Shown piece by piece: positions 23,090 to 36,402 of a stretch of 64,000 bases of DNA. The translations under genes and the position numbers were made by a program. How positions within the stretch are numbered: the stretch's first letter is position 1; each line of letters opens with the position of its first letter. The notes under the pieces were generated by a model. It was given only the letters and a program-made list of their open reading frames with translations, did not search any database and had not been told where the DNA came from. Source of the stretch: Blattamonas nauphoetae (Eukaryota > Preaxostyla > Oxymonadida). The stretch is taken from NCBI GenBank assembly GCA_033064195.1, contig JARBJD010000206.1, forward strand, positions 1 to 64,000, given 5' to 3'.

Positions 23090-26000
23090 TCATGAATCAA
23101 CACTGACGAACGAGAGAAGGAGAGTGTCTGGATTGCCGAACACGTTGCTCACAATCTGTCCCTTCCCAATCATCCTCACTACTCCCCGTTTCCTGTGTCC
23201 CTCAATCGTCAGAAAGTCCCCATCCATCCTCATCTGCGTCTTCACATCTCCTTCTCCGTTGATCTCCACTGTCCGAACTGTTGTCAGTCCAACCGAAGTG
23301 TCCACAGACAAGCATGTAAGCTCACTACTTCCACAGAGTGGATGGTCCTCGTTCTTCCCTTCAATGCACAGATCACACTACGGCTCGAGTGGAGTCGTTG
23401 CAGTGATCTTCTCCATCACTTTCATTGTGTCGACTGACGCTTCCTTCATCCGACGCAGTCCCAGCTTGAGCGAGTTGCAGAACAAGAAGTGCCCACACTT
23501 CTCAAATCCCTTTCCATCGTCGTCGATCTCAACTGGTCCTTCCAGAGCCGCCAGAGAAGGAAGCAGAGAGATGCTGAGGCCTGATGTTGTATCCTCTCCC
23601 CAAAGCGACGATCCCTTCTCGCGAGAGAAGCTGTTCTCCCATTTCGTTGCTATCATAACATTGTCCAGATTGTTCCAAATAATCAACGCATCGATCTTCA
23701 CTTCAGTGTTGAAGTTGGATGAATGAGAGTTGAACACCCAGTTCGTCATCAGATCCTCAAAAAAAGTTGACCTGAACTGTGGTTGTGTTCACGAATTCGA
23801 TGATTCGCACGTTCACCTAACCTGAATATGAACAGTATGTGAATGACTTGTCGAGATGGAACGATGCTGAGTCAGTGAGGACTGCCGATATCACACCTGC
23901 ATTCTCGTTCGACGATGCGACACACGTGAAGAATGACTTGCTCACGCTGAGACTCGAACACGAGAAAATCTAGATCAGAGTAGATGCGATGGGTGTGGAG
24001 CCTTTTTGGGTGAATGAACAGTTCGACATTTCAAGTGAGCCTGATTGGCATTGCAGAAGAGATGAATGCTGGAATATGGAAGGGATTTGGAGGAACAGCT
24101 GCTCAATCGATACATTCGCTCTGATCGTGAAGAGGCTGTTGGGAATTTCCGATGTCGATGTTTCTTTGATGACAAGATGTTCCTCATTTTCAGCGAGTTT
24201 CGTGTCTTCGGTGAATGTCAGTTCGGCTGAATGGTCGATTGATGTTCTGAATGTCGCTGGTTGATCTGGTTGGTCTCCGATTCTCAAGTGAAGAGCAGCG
24301 AGTGAAGCCAATGATTACTCCGAGATGCCACAAACCGACACGTCACCCGAATCGTTCGAGATGAACAGTTCTTCACAGAGCAACGAGAAATTGTGGACGA
24401 GCAGAAGATGAACTGGATGATCTCTTTCTTTCTCAGCAAAGTTTGCCAACGAATCTGAAGTCTTCGTCGAAACAAACTGAAGACAGGACCTGATCACTGA
24501 CGCTGACAGAAAAAGGTGCGAGATGAAGATCAGATTGGTAGTTGCATTCTCAGACGCGCAGGAAGTGAATGGGGTGTTGAGGAGTAACAGACTGGGTGGG
24601 TTGGACGATGGTGAAAAGGACAGATGGAGATTGAGATAAGGAGAACGATGTGAAGGAGTAGGACGTGATTGTGAATGAGTCAACGGTTGCTTCGAAGGAG
24701 AACGATGAGAGAACGAATTTTCCATTTTCGATTTCGAACTCTCCTCCCGCCAACACCGAGATTGGTTGTTTCCCAGTCTCTCCCACAATCGAGAGTGTGA
24801 GTGAGTTCGGCGTGATCGTTTCGTCCATCTTCATCTCGTCTTGAATGTTGATCTGTTTTGAGGCGACTTCAGTTGTGATTCTTCCAATCCCCTCTCCGAT
24901 CGTCGAACAAGCAACGACGATTCAACTGAAGACGACGAATCTAACCCCCAAAACTTGTTCTCATCTGTCTCGGAGTTGATGAGTGGAAAGCGGGACGGAA
25001 GACTCTGTGTGGCGATGGAGGAGCCAGAGACGAAGACGAGTGTCCCAGTTGGTGCATCATTGGACGACGATTCGGTGAACGAGATTCCGCTGAAATCAAA
25101 ATTCCAACTGCCCTGCTGACTGGAACTTGAAAGGGTCGGCGAGATGAGAGGAGCGGAGGACGATATGCAGCACGTGATTGTTGTTGTGACGGACGAGCCA
25201 AGTGAAGAGGAGAGTTGGTGCCGAATGAGCAAGACATGGGTTGGAGTGAGTCGGTTGATACAGAAGCAAACGGAGAAGTTCGTTCGCCTGCTACAAACAC
25301 AAACGCGATGGTGTCCAGGATGAGATTTCGTCGCTTTGAGCGAGGCAAAGTCGATTTCCAGTGTCCGACAAGAAAGCTGTGGGAGTTCACAATTCGGATG
25401 GTCTTCTACATTCGCATCCACATTCAACGTCGCCTCTTCTGTGAAGAGGCGGCTTGGAAGAGACTCCATTGTTGTTTCGAGGAGGACGAACGGTGCAAAC
25501 TGGGCGGTCGACGAGATGTCGACTGATACGACGAAGATAAGCGAACCTATCGCGTTTGAAGAGACTGACGAGAAGAGCGAGGCGGTGTCGGATGAAAAGG
25601 TCGAGAAGAGTCTGAGAACGACGGCTGAGCCTATTGAATGATGAGAGAACTTCACGTTCTGGAAGACCGATCCTGTCAGACTGAGTGAGGCACCATCCGC
25701 TACATCCGCCAGCGAGAGACATGTCTCGCTGAGACTGGTCATGGTCGGCGTCCCGTTGTCGCAAGCGGTCAGCGAGAGAGTGGAGCAGCGGAGTCCATCA
25801 GTCTCACATTCTGGATGCTTGCTCTCTTCATCAGCAGTGGGATGCCCAGCCACGACTGTTCATGTGGGAGGGAGGAGATGGAACAGCAGCGATGATTCGG
25901 AGAATGGGTGGCCAGAGGAGAGAGAGCTGTCGCATCCAACGATGTCCAAAAGATGCTGAGCTGGAAAGAACGACGACCATCCCGAAGGAATCACGACTGT

Positions 26001-27290
26001 GCCGAGAGAGGACGATGTCACATGACCACATCGAACTTTCCCAAGAACTGTCTGTGTGAGGCCCTCGGACTTCACAGAAACGAACGAGATGAGCTGTTCC
26101 GTTGTGATGGCGAGCAGAGCGTGTCCAGACACAGAAAAGAATGTGATCGATGACGACTTGATGGAGACGACATGCACAGTCGACGAGAACGACACGAGAG
26201 GCACTTCAAAGTTCGCTGGTCTTCTCACCTCGTCTGTCGTGTTGAAGTGGCAGTTCTGAAGGGTGACTGGGTGATTTGGAGTGTTGATGAGAGGATGGCG
26301 TGATTCTTCGGAGTCTGAGTAGATCACACCAACAATGTCCAACTTCAGCGAATGCGCATCGTCCCATCCCTCAATCACCACTCGATGCATGTTGCTCAGC
26401 GATCCTCCCCCAAAATGCACTTGTGATTTGGTCTCCATCCGATTAAACTGGTTTGACACAACGGATGGGTTTGGTCCTTCCAGGGCCATATTTCCCTGAT
26501 ATTTTGTCTTATCTGATCCGTACGAGCTGTGTCTGATCAATTTAACAAAGCTTGATGTTCCGTTCTCACAAAGTCTTCCACAAAGACATTGTGTGTTGTT
26601 TGATGATACAGTATCTCCAATTGTAGAGTGATAAGAGAAGATTACTGAGTTTCACGACGTTTTGTAGACGAAAGACTGGATTGGAGCTGGACAGAACGAT
26701 GGAAGACGCTCCATCAGGTTTCGTCGAGTACGACGTAAATATTGTCATTGTCGCTGTAATGTGGGCACCCTCAAGTTCAGTAAATCTCGATAGACTTTGT
26801 ATGTTGTATTTGTGGATCGTGTCGAAGATGGTTAAACTTGATCGATTTGCGGAGAACGATGAAGTGGGTGTGGTGAGGAGAGAAAGCGGGATGGAGAGCG
26901 ATAGTGACCTGAGAATGCCCTTGTATATGCTCAGTTGAGGAACTATCGATATTTGCAGAGCTAAACATGATTCGTGATTTGACCAACCCGGATTCTCAAT
27001 CTACAAAAACTTTTGTGAGAGACAAAGTCAAGTTCTGAGTTTGTGATCTTTCTTTGATTCGAGAAAATGGATGAATTGATTACTCACGTCGAAATCCTTG
27101 ACAAAGGCGATGTTTGATAAGTGATCAGCATTTAGGAGCGAATTTATCGACACATAGTGTGAAAACGGCAAGTTGAGAAGTACATTCGAACGATGATTTG
27201 AACCATATCCTTCGCATTGGCAAATCATCAACGTGTAAAAAGTTCGGTTCAGGATCGGCCCCATTTTCGTTTGGAGTCGGTCACATCTCA
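23090..27290 (-). pseudogene. Long beta-helix surface protein, broken in several places
   Basis: Minus strand. Open segments in shifting frames cover about 4.2 kb. Serine/threonine-rich helix-turn patterns occur throughout (VVSIKSSSITFFSVSGHALL, MEMSNCSFTQKG-like, FSFEATVDSFTITSYSFTSF), with two copies of the cysteine signature (CETDGLRCSTLSL near 25800 and CELPQLSCRTLEIDF near 25380). The segments join end to end in one direction with breaks near 26550, 25855, 24835, 24500, 24310, 23960 and 23330. Some may be introns, but several leave no usable splice pair. No membrane segment was found at the 3' end. It is the third member of this family in the window and all three lie on the minus strand. 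Confidence 0.6.
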
Positions 27291-27599
27291 ATCTTGAGGT
27301 GATTCAGTTCAGAATGATTGTCCTGCTCGCATTCCAACGTGAAATATCGTTCCAATTACTCCACCGACTGTCTTGACAAAAAATTGATCTGACCCATTTG
27401 ATCAAAGAATGAAAAAAGAATGGGCTTCAACTCCTCAGGAACTGAAACGCGCACCCAAGTTCGGGTCCTCACCTACTTCTATTATGATTCTCTTTCACTT
27501 TTTTCAGGACATTTGAGTTTTGTGGATTGGACGGGTTTTGTGGAATACCCGAAAAATACGGAAATAAATGGGGAACTGGGAAGATGTCAAAAATGCATC

Positions 27600-27770
27600 T
27601 TCTTCAGTCTGAAACAATAATCTGGTTGTGGAAAAATGAAAAACATGAAAGGTAGCCTCCTGTATAGAGTCTTTTGAGGTTTTCTCGGGATCGTTGGGGA
27701 GTACAATGCTTCAATTGTTTTGTTTTTAGTTTAACCATTTGTGTAATTTTCTATAAAAAAGCACCAGTTG
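27600..27770. repeat. Right end of a long-TIR repeat copy
   Basis: Contains TTTTGAGGTTTTCTCGGGAT followed by TTTTGTTTTTAGTTTAACCA and AAAAAAGCACCAGTTGGTGA, the same order as the right ends at 33.4, 36.3, 37.1 and 39.5 kb. The matching left end was not found. The outer bases resemble the copy at 36.6-37.1 kb. Confidence 0.55.
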
Positions 27771-28379
27771 GTGACAGGAAACCGATTGGTGACACCACTA
27801 TGAGCAGGGTTCAGTGTCTTGTGACCTTTCAAGTTGATTTTGACCCCCAAGGATCTCAATCCGTTCTGTGGGAAAAAATTGCTGAAACACCGAAATCAAG
27901 AAAAATAACGATGATTCCGAATCGACCATTGAATTGAACACGAATAATACGACTACAATACACCGATGCATTGATTTAGAACGATTGAACATCATTTCAT
28001 TGATTATTAGTCCTTTAGAACGAGAAAAAAGGTGAAATCTGTGTCATATGACATGGATCCAGGGATTCGCAATACCCCCGAATTGAGGAACGCATCCAAA
28101 AATGATTGCATTTTGTCCACATTGTTGGATAACATTCTCGTATGATTCTCGTACAGTTTATGACGAGCAATTTTCAGAATTCTTTTCGCAGCTTTGATCG
28201 AAAAATGTCGCAAACAGTCCGAAGGCTAGCTGCTTCTTCCTCTGACAAACCACAAAAGAATATCTGTACTTGAAAAGTGAATTCTTCACAGCAAGCTGTA
28301 CCTGGTGCGGAGAGCAATAGAATGAAATGCTTTGCGGATAGTCTCGTTGCATTCGAGCCACCATCCCTTTGTCTTTCAC

Positions 28380-29707
28380 GGCAAATTCAGATGAGAATGG
28401 ACCTAATTTTTCTGACGATATTGCTGTCGAAATGACTTCAAAAGCTCAGAGAATCATTATTCATGTCAGTTTAAGATATATTGTGACCTTATTTAGGAAA
28501 AAAAAGGATAGGTACGATCTTGTCGTATGGAAATCAAGATGTCTGGATCATCTGAATTAGGAATCAATATCATCTGTTTCGTCACTAGATTCTTCATGTG
28601 ATGGCATAGGCTGAAACTCGGAAAGTTCTGATGAATCTTCATCGTTAGAAGCTGTCACCACGAAGTAAGACACATGTGGAGCGTCTTAATCCTCAGTCGG
28701 TGAGAAAATAAGCAAGTCTTCTTGGTGTCTTGCAATTGTTGGTTGGTAAAATGGTGTATGGATCAATATTTGAAGGAAACTGGGAAATGATAAGTGCATA
28801 TTTCGTCTTACAAGCCAACACGACAGATATTCTCCGAGAAATCGAGTCCGAACCCCTGTAGCTGGAAAAAATGATCGCATATGGTGCCAGAGTCCCTCGA
28901 CAGTGTTTGTACAAGAACCATCTGGAGGGTTAACAAAATTTCTGGAATGGTTGACAGTGGTGTGTGTGTAGCCTAGATGTGAGAGGGAATCATAAGCACG
29001 CTTTTGATCAGATTTGATGTGTTCCGATTTCTATTTTGCTTCGAATGATTGGAATAAGGGTTTCCTTTTTACGATCTGGAACGATGACCATATAGTTTTA
29101 ACCAGCTCTGCCTCCCTCCAATCGCTCCACTCCTCCAAACACCCAGATCTGCTGCTTTGACCTGCCACGATGGTATTTTCGCTTTCTGACGAGAGCTTCG
29201 TCGATCTCAACTATTGTTCCATGACCTCCAATTTTCGTCTGCGATTTATTCCAGATCTTGACACATGTTGCATGAACGTGGCTCCGCCAGATGCCTATGG
29301 TATCGTACGATAGTTCAGTGATCTTTCGGATTTCATGTGATGGAAACCCATTCCAGATCAAGAGCACAGAACATGTTTTTCTTTTCTGTGATGATCTAGC
29401 ATTTACCTTGACATCGACTACAAGATCCGTCTGTTTCTTGTTAGATGGTTGTCTTGAACCACTGCCATGTTTCGAGTTCATCAATAAATAGTCGTAAATA
29501 ACCTTTCAAACTCAGTTCTCTTTGATTGGGGTTGTCCATTTCCGATGAATGTTGATCTAGCCCAGAACTAGTTATTCCGACATGACCGATTGACTTTTTA
29601 ACTTTTTTGACATCTCTTCAATACAATCACTAATCTGACATCAAGAGGAAGTGATTTGAGTGTCATATTAGGGCAAATAAATTGGTCCATTCTCATCTGT
29701 TTTTACC
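28380..29707 (-). mobile_element. Merlin (IS1016/IS1595-like) DNA transposon, 1.33 kb
   Basis: Inverted ends GGYAAAWWCAGATGAGAATG at 28380 and 29707 bound a minus-strand transposase. From 29484 it reads IGGHGTIVEIDEALVRKRKY then HRGRSKQQIWVFGGVER, the first DDE aspartate block of the ISXO2-like domain. After a stop it continues GYTHTTVNHSRNFVNPPDGS and TNTVEGLWHHMRSFF, giving the remaining catalytic region, and ends in an acidic tail (SSDETDDIDS) near 28557. The putative target duplication is TCTTTCAC against TTTTTCCC (6 of 8). There are at least three breaks in the coding region, so it is inactive. It sits within a hAT transposase frame. Confidence 0.85.
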
Positions 29708-29783
29708 TTTTTCCCCACTAAACTAGAGTCTCCATCAGTACAAATTCCCACACACTGATCCAGTGACAATCCAAAATCATCTA

Positions 29784-31205
29784 CAGTCTGGCAAAAACCC
29801 GCCCACGCGGCTCAAATCCGCCCCCGCGTTTGGAGGAGAAGATGGGTTCGATCTTGAAAACACAAATTTTTACTATTCACACATTCATTTTTAAATTCTA
29901 TCTCAATTCACCGTTCTCACATCATGTACAGTTAGATTTCAAAATATCGAGCAATTCGAACACCGATACGAATGATAAATGTTGGTGAAGAACTGATCAA
30001 GCTTGTTTATATTTGTGGTGAGACGAGTGAATTTAAGAACTATCATCATCTCGATCTATGTGTCTCGACATTTTTATCACTGTTGATGACGGAGTTTTCA
30101 GCGGTAAAGTTATTGGAATGTACTTTTTTTCGTTATCTTGAATTCATCAATCTGTGGAGATTCACTTCGTGTCGAATGAGTTCTTATTATCTTTTTTGTA
30201 ACAGGGACAGGATGATCAGATGACGACGAAGGATTTTAAGGAGTCAAATTCAGGATGGTTCCATAGTGAGAGACAGCTGACCTGATTTGAGTCTCCTTAA
30301 CCGCCTGCGTGCAACCAGGAATTGGCGCTTCTTTTGGCAAATACTGCTTGTGGAATTGTCGAAAAACGTGATTGGGATCGAATGGGACGAGACCTGTCTC
30401 TCAGAAAGACGATTGAATTGTTTCAAGGTTGGAAGCACTGTGAACTGCGGAGACGATTGCTGGCTTCATGACTTTTTTAAATTCTGAGGAAGTAGTGTGA
30501 GACTCTTTCGGGTTCAATAGTCGTTCCTGGCGAGGCTGAGAGAGAATCTGTGCGTTTAATGTACGATCGAATGAACGATCTATTCCATGTAGGTGACTTA
30601 ACATCGTTTTTCGCGGATGAGGATTGTTTCTCGCGAGCCTTTGAGCAATATAGAGAAAAATTGAAAACAGACAGGTTGGATTAACGATGCAATTGGAACT
30701 TTTTTGTTCACTTCCCCTTTCTTTTTTGCCAAATCTGCCAATTCATGCTCGGCATCTTCACACATGAAATGAGGGCGTCCTGCCCGTTGATTTAGACGCT
30801 TTTCGCGAATTGGCATGACAGCTCTTGAACAGCGTCGTGTGATGTATCTTAAATATGGGCGCAGTCCTTCTTCTTAGCGCCGGGATTGAGGTGTAGATGT
30901 GCTGCCTTTTCGACTGGATTCGTCATAGCACGGTATTCCATCTTCCCCAGTTCTCGATTAAGTACCGATCGTTCAGAATCTGAACTCATGAAAACTGTGG
31001 GGTTGATCAACGATGATTGTGAAGTTTGCCGAAGAATTCGTCAACAAGAAACAGTATTTATTGTTTATTAGTCTCGTAGAAACTGAGATTCAATGTAAGA
31101 TTACCTGGTGGAAGAATAGGAAAAATAAGAAAACGTCTTGTGGTTTGGTGTTCCTGATGGCACATGGGCGGGTTTGAGCCACGTGGGCGGGTTAGAACCA
31201 GACTG
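29784..31205 (-). mobile_element. pogo/Tigger-like element, 1.42 kb
   Basis: Inverted ends begin CAGTCTGG and continue AACCCGCCCACG(C/T)GGCTC over about 40 bp; the left end is preceded by TA, as expected for TA-targeting elements, while the right flank reads TC. A minus-strand frame near 30790-30680 reads AGRPHFMCEDAEHELADLAK, resembling the CENPB/Tc5-type helix-turn-helix of pogo transposases. The rest of the transposase is fragmentary. It interrupts the hAT transposase and is therefore younger than it. Confidence 0.65.
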
Positions 31206-32305
31206 TCGAATTGTTCGAAGAGCTGTCTACTAACCCAAGCCCGTTCCATCTCCACACAATTCCGAGAGGCCAATTTGCAGTATCTGGAGTTGCCTTTGTT
31301 TCAAAAATCGTATCATCACTCAAAAGATTTTTCTGGCACAACAATTCACACCCGCATCCATCATCACCGAGAAGAATCCGGCCTGCGTTATCTCATTCAA
31401 TCGAAGAATTTTGAAATGGGAATCAAGTGAATCAACTAAAGTCTGATGATGAACAGAAGAGATAGGAATGCGCAGTTGTGGTGGATGCTCTCTTGCGCCA
31501 ATATGGTGTGTCCACTGAAGAAAAAAGTTGTTTGGAAGGTTGTTCTTAGCAAGAAAAATGGTGTCGCAGAATCTCTGCGCCACAAGGATCATATCATCGA
31601 ATGGAACTGATGGGCGATCAGGAAGAACACAATCTGGGGGATGTCTTTGAACAGATTCTATGTGGATTTAAGAAGAAAGAAGTTCGCGGATGTGGGGTGG
31701 TGAATAGGGATCACCATGTGTCGTGATGTTGGGATAGCACCCATGCAGTTCGTCAGTTTCTGTTTCTCTGCTCACTTTGCAAAGAACCCCTTCTTCAGAG
31801 AAAGAACTAATCTGGGATATATCTTTGGTGAAAAATAGTACTCCCCTCCTGCTGATCGACACTGATGAGGTTTGTTATCAACCAAATCAAGACTCCATTT
31901 TTCAATGTGTTTTTGGCGCAGTTGAACTTTCAAGGAAATCACATCGCCATCCCATTCCACAAACAGTGCCTCTATTTTCAGCGATGGTAGTAATCTCTCT
32001 CCACGGAAAGACTCTTCCTCTCCACTGTGTGCTACGGGCTCCAATGTAAAAAAGGTGGTTTCACACAAGCCAAAAAAAGACAGCTAACTTGAGAATGTGC
32101 TCCTCGAAGATGTCTCAGAACAACGATCCATCATGAACAAACCAAAAGCCCCAGCTCTGCTCCTTTCTGATAAATCCAGTGGACATCTGGTGAAAACGTC
32201 AGCGCGCATTTCGTCGAGCTGGTTTGGAAAAACCGAGAAAAAGTCCACGAATTAAAACTGTGTCGTGACGGTGAGCATAATTAATTACGAAACAGTCTGA
32301 CTGAC

Positions 32306-33545
32306 TGTAACCCGTTCATGTCAGCAACCCAGAACCTGGGGTCGAAACAAACCATATTGGTCCAACCTTAAAACCAATTAAACATGAGTGTTTACCAATT
32401 TGGGTGATTCGAGAAATGCTCAAAATACCTCATTTTGACCGCTTTTTTCTGTGTGTACTGGGCATATCTATACCTATTTGGCCTGGCGGTTTTCGACAAA
32501 TCTCATTTCAGAATCTTTATTTCCAACATTTTTCTCATTGTTTTATAGTTGTGTCATTTATCCGAACTTTTCACAAATCCATAACATGGGGCTTGAAAAA
32601 TTTAGATGGGTCAAACTAAGAAGAATCAACATTTGGTTTCGCGCCGAAACGCAGGTGTCGGGAGAAAACCTCAAAAATGCTGTTTCCTTTTTGGAATCCA
32701 CACCTTTTTCTCAACTTTTTTCCCTCTTTTCTCCACAACCAGCCATCCGTTTTGAATCAAATAAAATGCATTGTGATCGTTTAGATCTCGACAAAAGCTG
32801 CTCTAAAAATAAACCGTTTTTTCAAAGAATTGTTTATCGAGCACAACATAGGTTTTTTCGATTTTCCCAAGTATCCAGAATGTTTTCTCAGAATTTAATT
32901 CAAAATGTTCATTTCACCAAAAAAAACGTTTTTGTGAAAAATTCCATCGAAATCGGTTCACTGGTTGTTGAGATATCACCGAAACGATTTTTATCCTGGC
33001 CAAAGGGGGTAGTTCCCGGTTTTATCCCGACACAGGGGTTTCGGCACGGAACTAATTTTCAATCCCCATGTCACGGATTTATAAAAAGTTCCGATTAATG
33101 ACACAACTATCAATCATATTTCTCCAAATTGGAGCTGACTCGCTCAAACACCCCAACCAGAGATTCGTTTGAAACCATATAAAATGCATTTTTTTAGTGA
33201 ATATATAGAAAAAAGACTCACAAAAAATGAGTGTTTTTTCCTACAAAATGGTTTGTCGAGAAAAATGGCTTTTTTTCGAAACTTCGCGAAAACCCATACT
33301 TTTTGAAAAGTTTAATCAAATTGTTCGTTTCACCAAACAAACTATTAAATGGAACATTTTTTTAAAATCGGTTCACATTTTATTGAGATATGACAACCAC
33401 ACATTTTGAAGAGTTGCCGAAATGAGGTATTTTGAGGATTTCTCCGATTCGCCAAGACAGAATTTTATCTAATTTTATAGTTTTCTTCGTTGAACCAAAA
33501 TGGTTTGTTTCAACCCCAAATTCCGGGTTGCTGACACGGACAGGG
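32306..33545. mobile_element. Long-TIR element, copy E1, 1.24 kb
   Basis: The left end GTCAGCAACCCAGAACCTGG and the right end, its complement (GGGTTGCTGAC at 33545), extend inward for well over 100 bp through TTGGTCCAAC, CTCAAAATACCTCATTT and ATATCTCAA...GTGAACCGATTT. The centre has no gene-like frame. Long inverted ends with a variable centre suit a non-autonomous Mutator-like element. Confidence 0.7.
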
Positions 33546-33551
33546 CTCATG

Positions 33552-33730
33552 ACACATCTATCAATTGAGTTGGCTTTCGTGAACACGGATGGACAAGATG
33601 TTTACAACACTCTTCTCGATCATAAACATGATCCCACTTTCATAGACAAAATTTGGTTATCTGACGAATCTAGATTCAAGCTAGATCAAACAATCAATAC
33701 TTACAATACCTCTTTCAATTCAACTGATTG
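33552..33730 (+). mobile_element. mariner transposase fragment
   Basis: One frame reads LLDHKHDPTFIDKIWLSDES then RFKLDQTINTYN, which matches the region of the second catalytic aspartate in mariner transposases (W-[FL]-[ST]-DE-S). Only about 45 codons remain between two long-TIR elements; no ends are left. Confidence 0.7.
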
Positions 33731-33741
33731 ATATGTCATGA

Positions 33742-36402
33742 ACCCGGTCTGTGTCAGCAACCCGGAACCTGGGGTTGAAAGAAACCATGATTTTTTCGCA
33801 ATAGTGAGATGGCGCCACAGCCCATGGTTCAGTGGACTTTCTTAAATAAAAACAAGGAAATCAGTGAATTGACACTTTCCATAGAAGATCATTGGAGAAG
33901 TGTACCACCTCCAAAGTTCATCCTGGACGTGAGGTCCCGATGTCCAGGGCTAGAAGACCGTTTCGGAATGTGCATAGAGGCTCTGTCACTTTGTGTCCCG
34001 ATTTCAAGCCCAAAGTTGCCATTCGTGCAGGTAGCACTGGACGGGACGTCCTCGCAATCGCGTCTATCCACTCACCGGACTGACGATGTTGATATGGGTT
34101 CCGACTCTGTGGTTTTCTTTTCACTATGTTTCTTGTTATTCATCTTCTTTTGAATAAGTGGTTCCCATTCTCCTTGACTTTGAATTCGTTTCTGTCGTAA
34201 TCCATTGCTGTGACTTAACGTGACTTTGTATCAATCTGACGAACTGGTTGTATCGTTGATATCTGGCTTTCTTAGGTGAAATCGGCCCACTCTATTTGGA
34301 GGAACAAATCTGGGTTGGAGGAACAAAACAGAGTGGGAGGATCAAATCCGAGTTGGAGGAACAAAACTAAATTTGGAGGCACTTTTTTCGAAGATCAAAC
34401 TTAACTAAAGGAGACAAACCTTTTGGAGGTCTTTTTTTCGCTTTTTCTCACTTTTTTGGATAATGCGAACAATGATAATGAACGTTTTTGTACAGTATTG
34501 AGACCTGAGCACGAATTTACTGTAATCGACGTTGATCAACCCATTGAAAAATGGAGCCAGTGTCCTTTCAACCTCCGCCTGTCGAATCGACGTTTCAGAG
34601 TATGGAGCGATTCAATACCCCATCGTTCTTTAAAACCCGCGAAGCTGCAGACAAGGTCATCACAGACACTGCTATGCAACTTGAAATGAATTTTGGTATA
34701 TGATCATCTCATGCTGGTCGAAATGTTCACCATAAATGTACAGCGCACGAAAGAAAACAACTCTCCGAATCTCAGCACCGTCCAAACTCCACCTCGAAAG
34801 ATTCAGGATGTCCGTGTTGTCTCAATGTGACCTATTCAGAAAACCGTAACATTTGGACTGTACGATGGAATCAAAAGGATCATACACATCCCAAAATCGA
34901 TATTAACCAGACAAAACGTGAGAGACTACCACGAAAAGATGAAGACGCAATCATAGATCTCTTTCAAACCGGTGTAAAAAGTTCTGACATTTTCAATACT
35001 TTGAAAGAAAAGAATGGGTCTCATGGCCGGCTCCAAGAGATATACCAGCTTCAAAGTGCATCTCGGCATTTTTCATTTCATCGCCTGCCTCAATTTTCCT
35101 CTATCAACAATTTCCCACCATCATTTTGATGGATGCAACATACAACACAAACAAACATGGATATCACTTGGTAAAAAATGCCGGAAAACATTCAATTGGT
35201 CATTGTTTTGGTATTGCATTCGTATTAATTGTATCGGAAACGACAGAAGAGTACAAATGAAATCACGACATTATCATCACAGAGTTGGTCAGCGAACTGT
35301 TCCATCCTCGAATGACTCACTTCTAGGAGTAGTCCATTATCGGTCAGAGACACGTCGAGTCTTGCAGAGCGCAATAGCGATCTATTGCTCGATTGAGGAA
35401 TCACACACCCTGCCTCGGTGTTCGTTAAACTTCATCTTCCATTCACCAAAAAAAAACACACAATCACACGGTTCGGTGAGGTGTGACGAGTTTGGAGGAA
35501 GAAGGTGTAAGAGGGTATTGCGGGACTCAAGAAGAATTCGAACCTCGTGAATGTTCCAACTAGTTCACAATTATCATTTCTCATTTCTTTTTCAAGAAAC
35601 GATTGTGTGTATCGATTTCGTTTGCAGCTGTGAGCTCTAAAACTTTTCATCCATTTTGATGGAACAATTTTCCATTCAATTCCTTCATGTCGATATGTGA
35701 CTGGAGTACGAAGATGAGTGTATTCAGAAATGAGTTCACAATTCAATTTTTTTCATGGATTGTATTAGCATCTCTGATGTGCAACGATTTGTGTGTCGAA
35801 GATGTTTTTGGCGATTCAGATGTGGTCTATATCCTGTGATGAAACTATTAGCATTCACTTGATAGGTTTCATCTGGTTTATCTTCGAGATAATATTCGAA
35901 AGTACTAACAATGATGAAATTGAAGTCGATAAATGAACCTCAAAAGACTGTATACTTGAAGAATACACACATTTTTCACACTTTTTCAGGTCAAATCTCC
36001 ACAACCAGATATCCGTTTTACACCAAATAAAAAGGCTTTTTTATCGTGAATATATCGAAAAAAGACTCACAAAAAAATAAAAATTTGTTTCCTAAGAAAG
36101 TTTTGGGCGAGAAAAACAGCGTTTTTTCACATCTTCCCAAATAACAAAAAGTTTTTTCCACATTTTTTTCAAAATTTTAGTTTCACCAAAAAACGTTTCT
36201 GTGAAAAATTTCATGAAAATCGGTTCACTGGTTGTTGAGATATACTCGTACACAATTTGAAAAGTGGCCAAAACGAGGTATTTTGAGGATTTCTCGAAGT
36301 CCCCAAATATGAATTTTCTCAAAATTTAGTTTTTTCTTTGTTGGACCAAAATGGTTTATTTCAACCACAGGTTCCGGGTTGCTGACACGGACCGATTTAA
36401 TG
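33742..36402 (+). mobile_element. Long-TIR element E2 with Mutator-like (MULE) transposase remnant
   Basis: Ends are the same as in E1 (GTGTCAGCAACCCGGAACCT at 33753; complement at 36365-36390). Inside, plus-strand frames read WTVRWNQKDHTHP and RLPRKDEDAIIDLFQTGVKS (34,860-34,990), the FAR1-like zinc-binding and linker region of MULE transposases. In another frame come MDATYNTNKHGYHLV and FGIAFVLIVSETTEEYKW (35129-35260), the first DDE aspartate and following strand. Reading stops soon after; the last catalytic residue was not found. Several breaks are present. The presence of MULE coding DNA inside these ends suggests the whole long-TIR family is MULE-derived. Confidence 0.7.

Larger units (their letters stand above)
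27990..32240 (-). mobile_element. hAT transposase remnant, split by two later insertions
   Basis: Minus strand, three separated pieces in the right order. The upstream piece (about 32240-31206) includes LVEWDG-like and GFFSVMMDAGVN sequence, the region before the first catalytic aspartate. A middle piece, 29783-29708, reads LDQCVGICTDGDSSLVGK, a clear hAT motif. The downstream piece (28379-27990) reads GMVARMQRDYPQSISFYCSP followed by HQVQLAVKN, matching the hAT H-C/S-x-x-H-x-x-L block. The gaps are filled exactly by the Merlin element (28380-29707) and the pogo-like element (29784-31205). Many stops are present in the upstream piece, so it is long dead. The ends of the hAT element itself were not identified. 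Confidence 0.7.
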
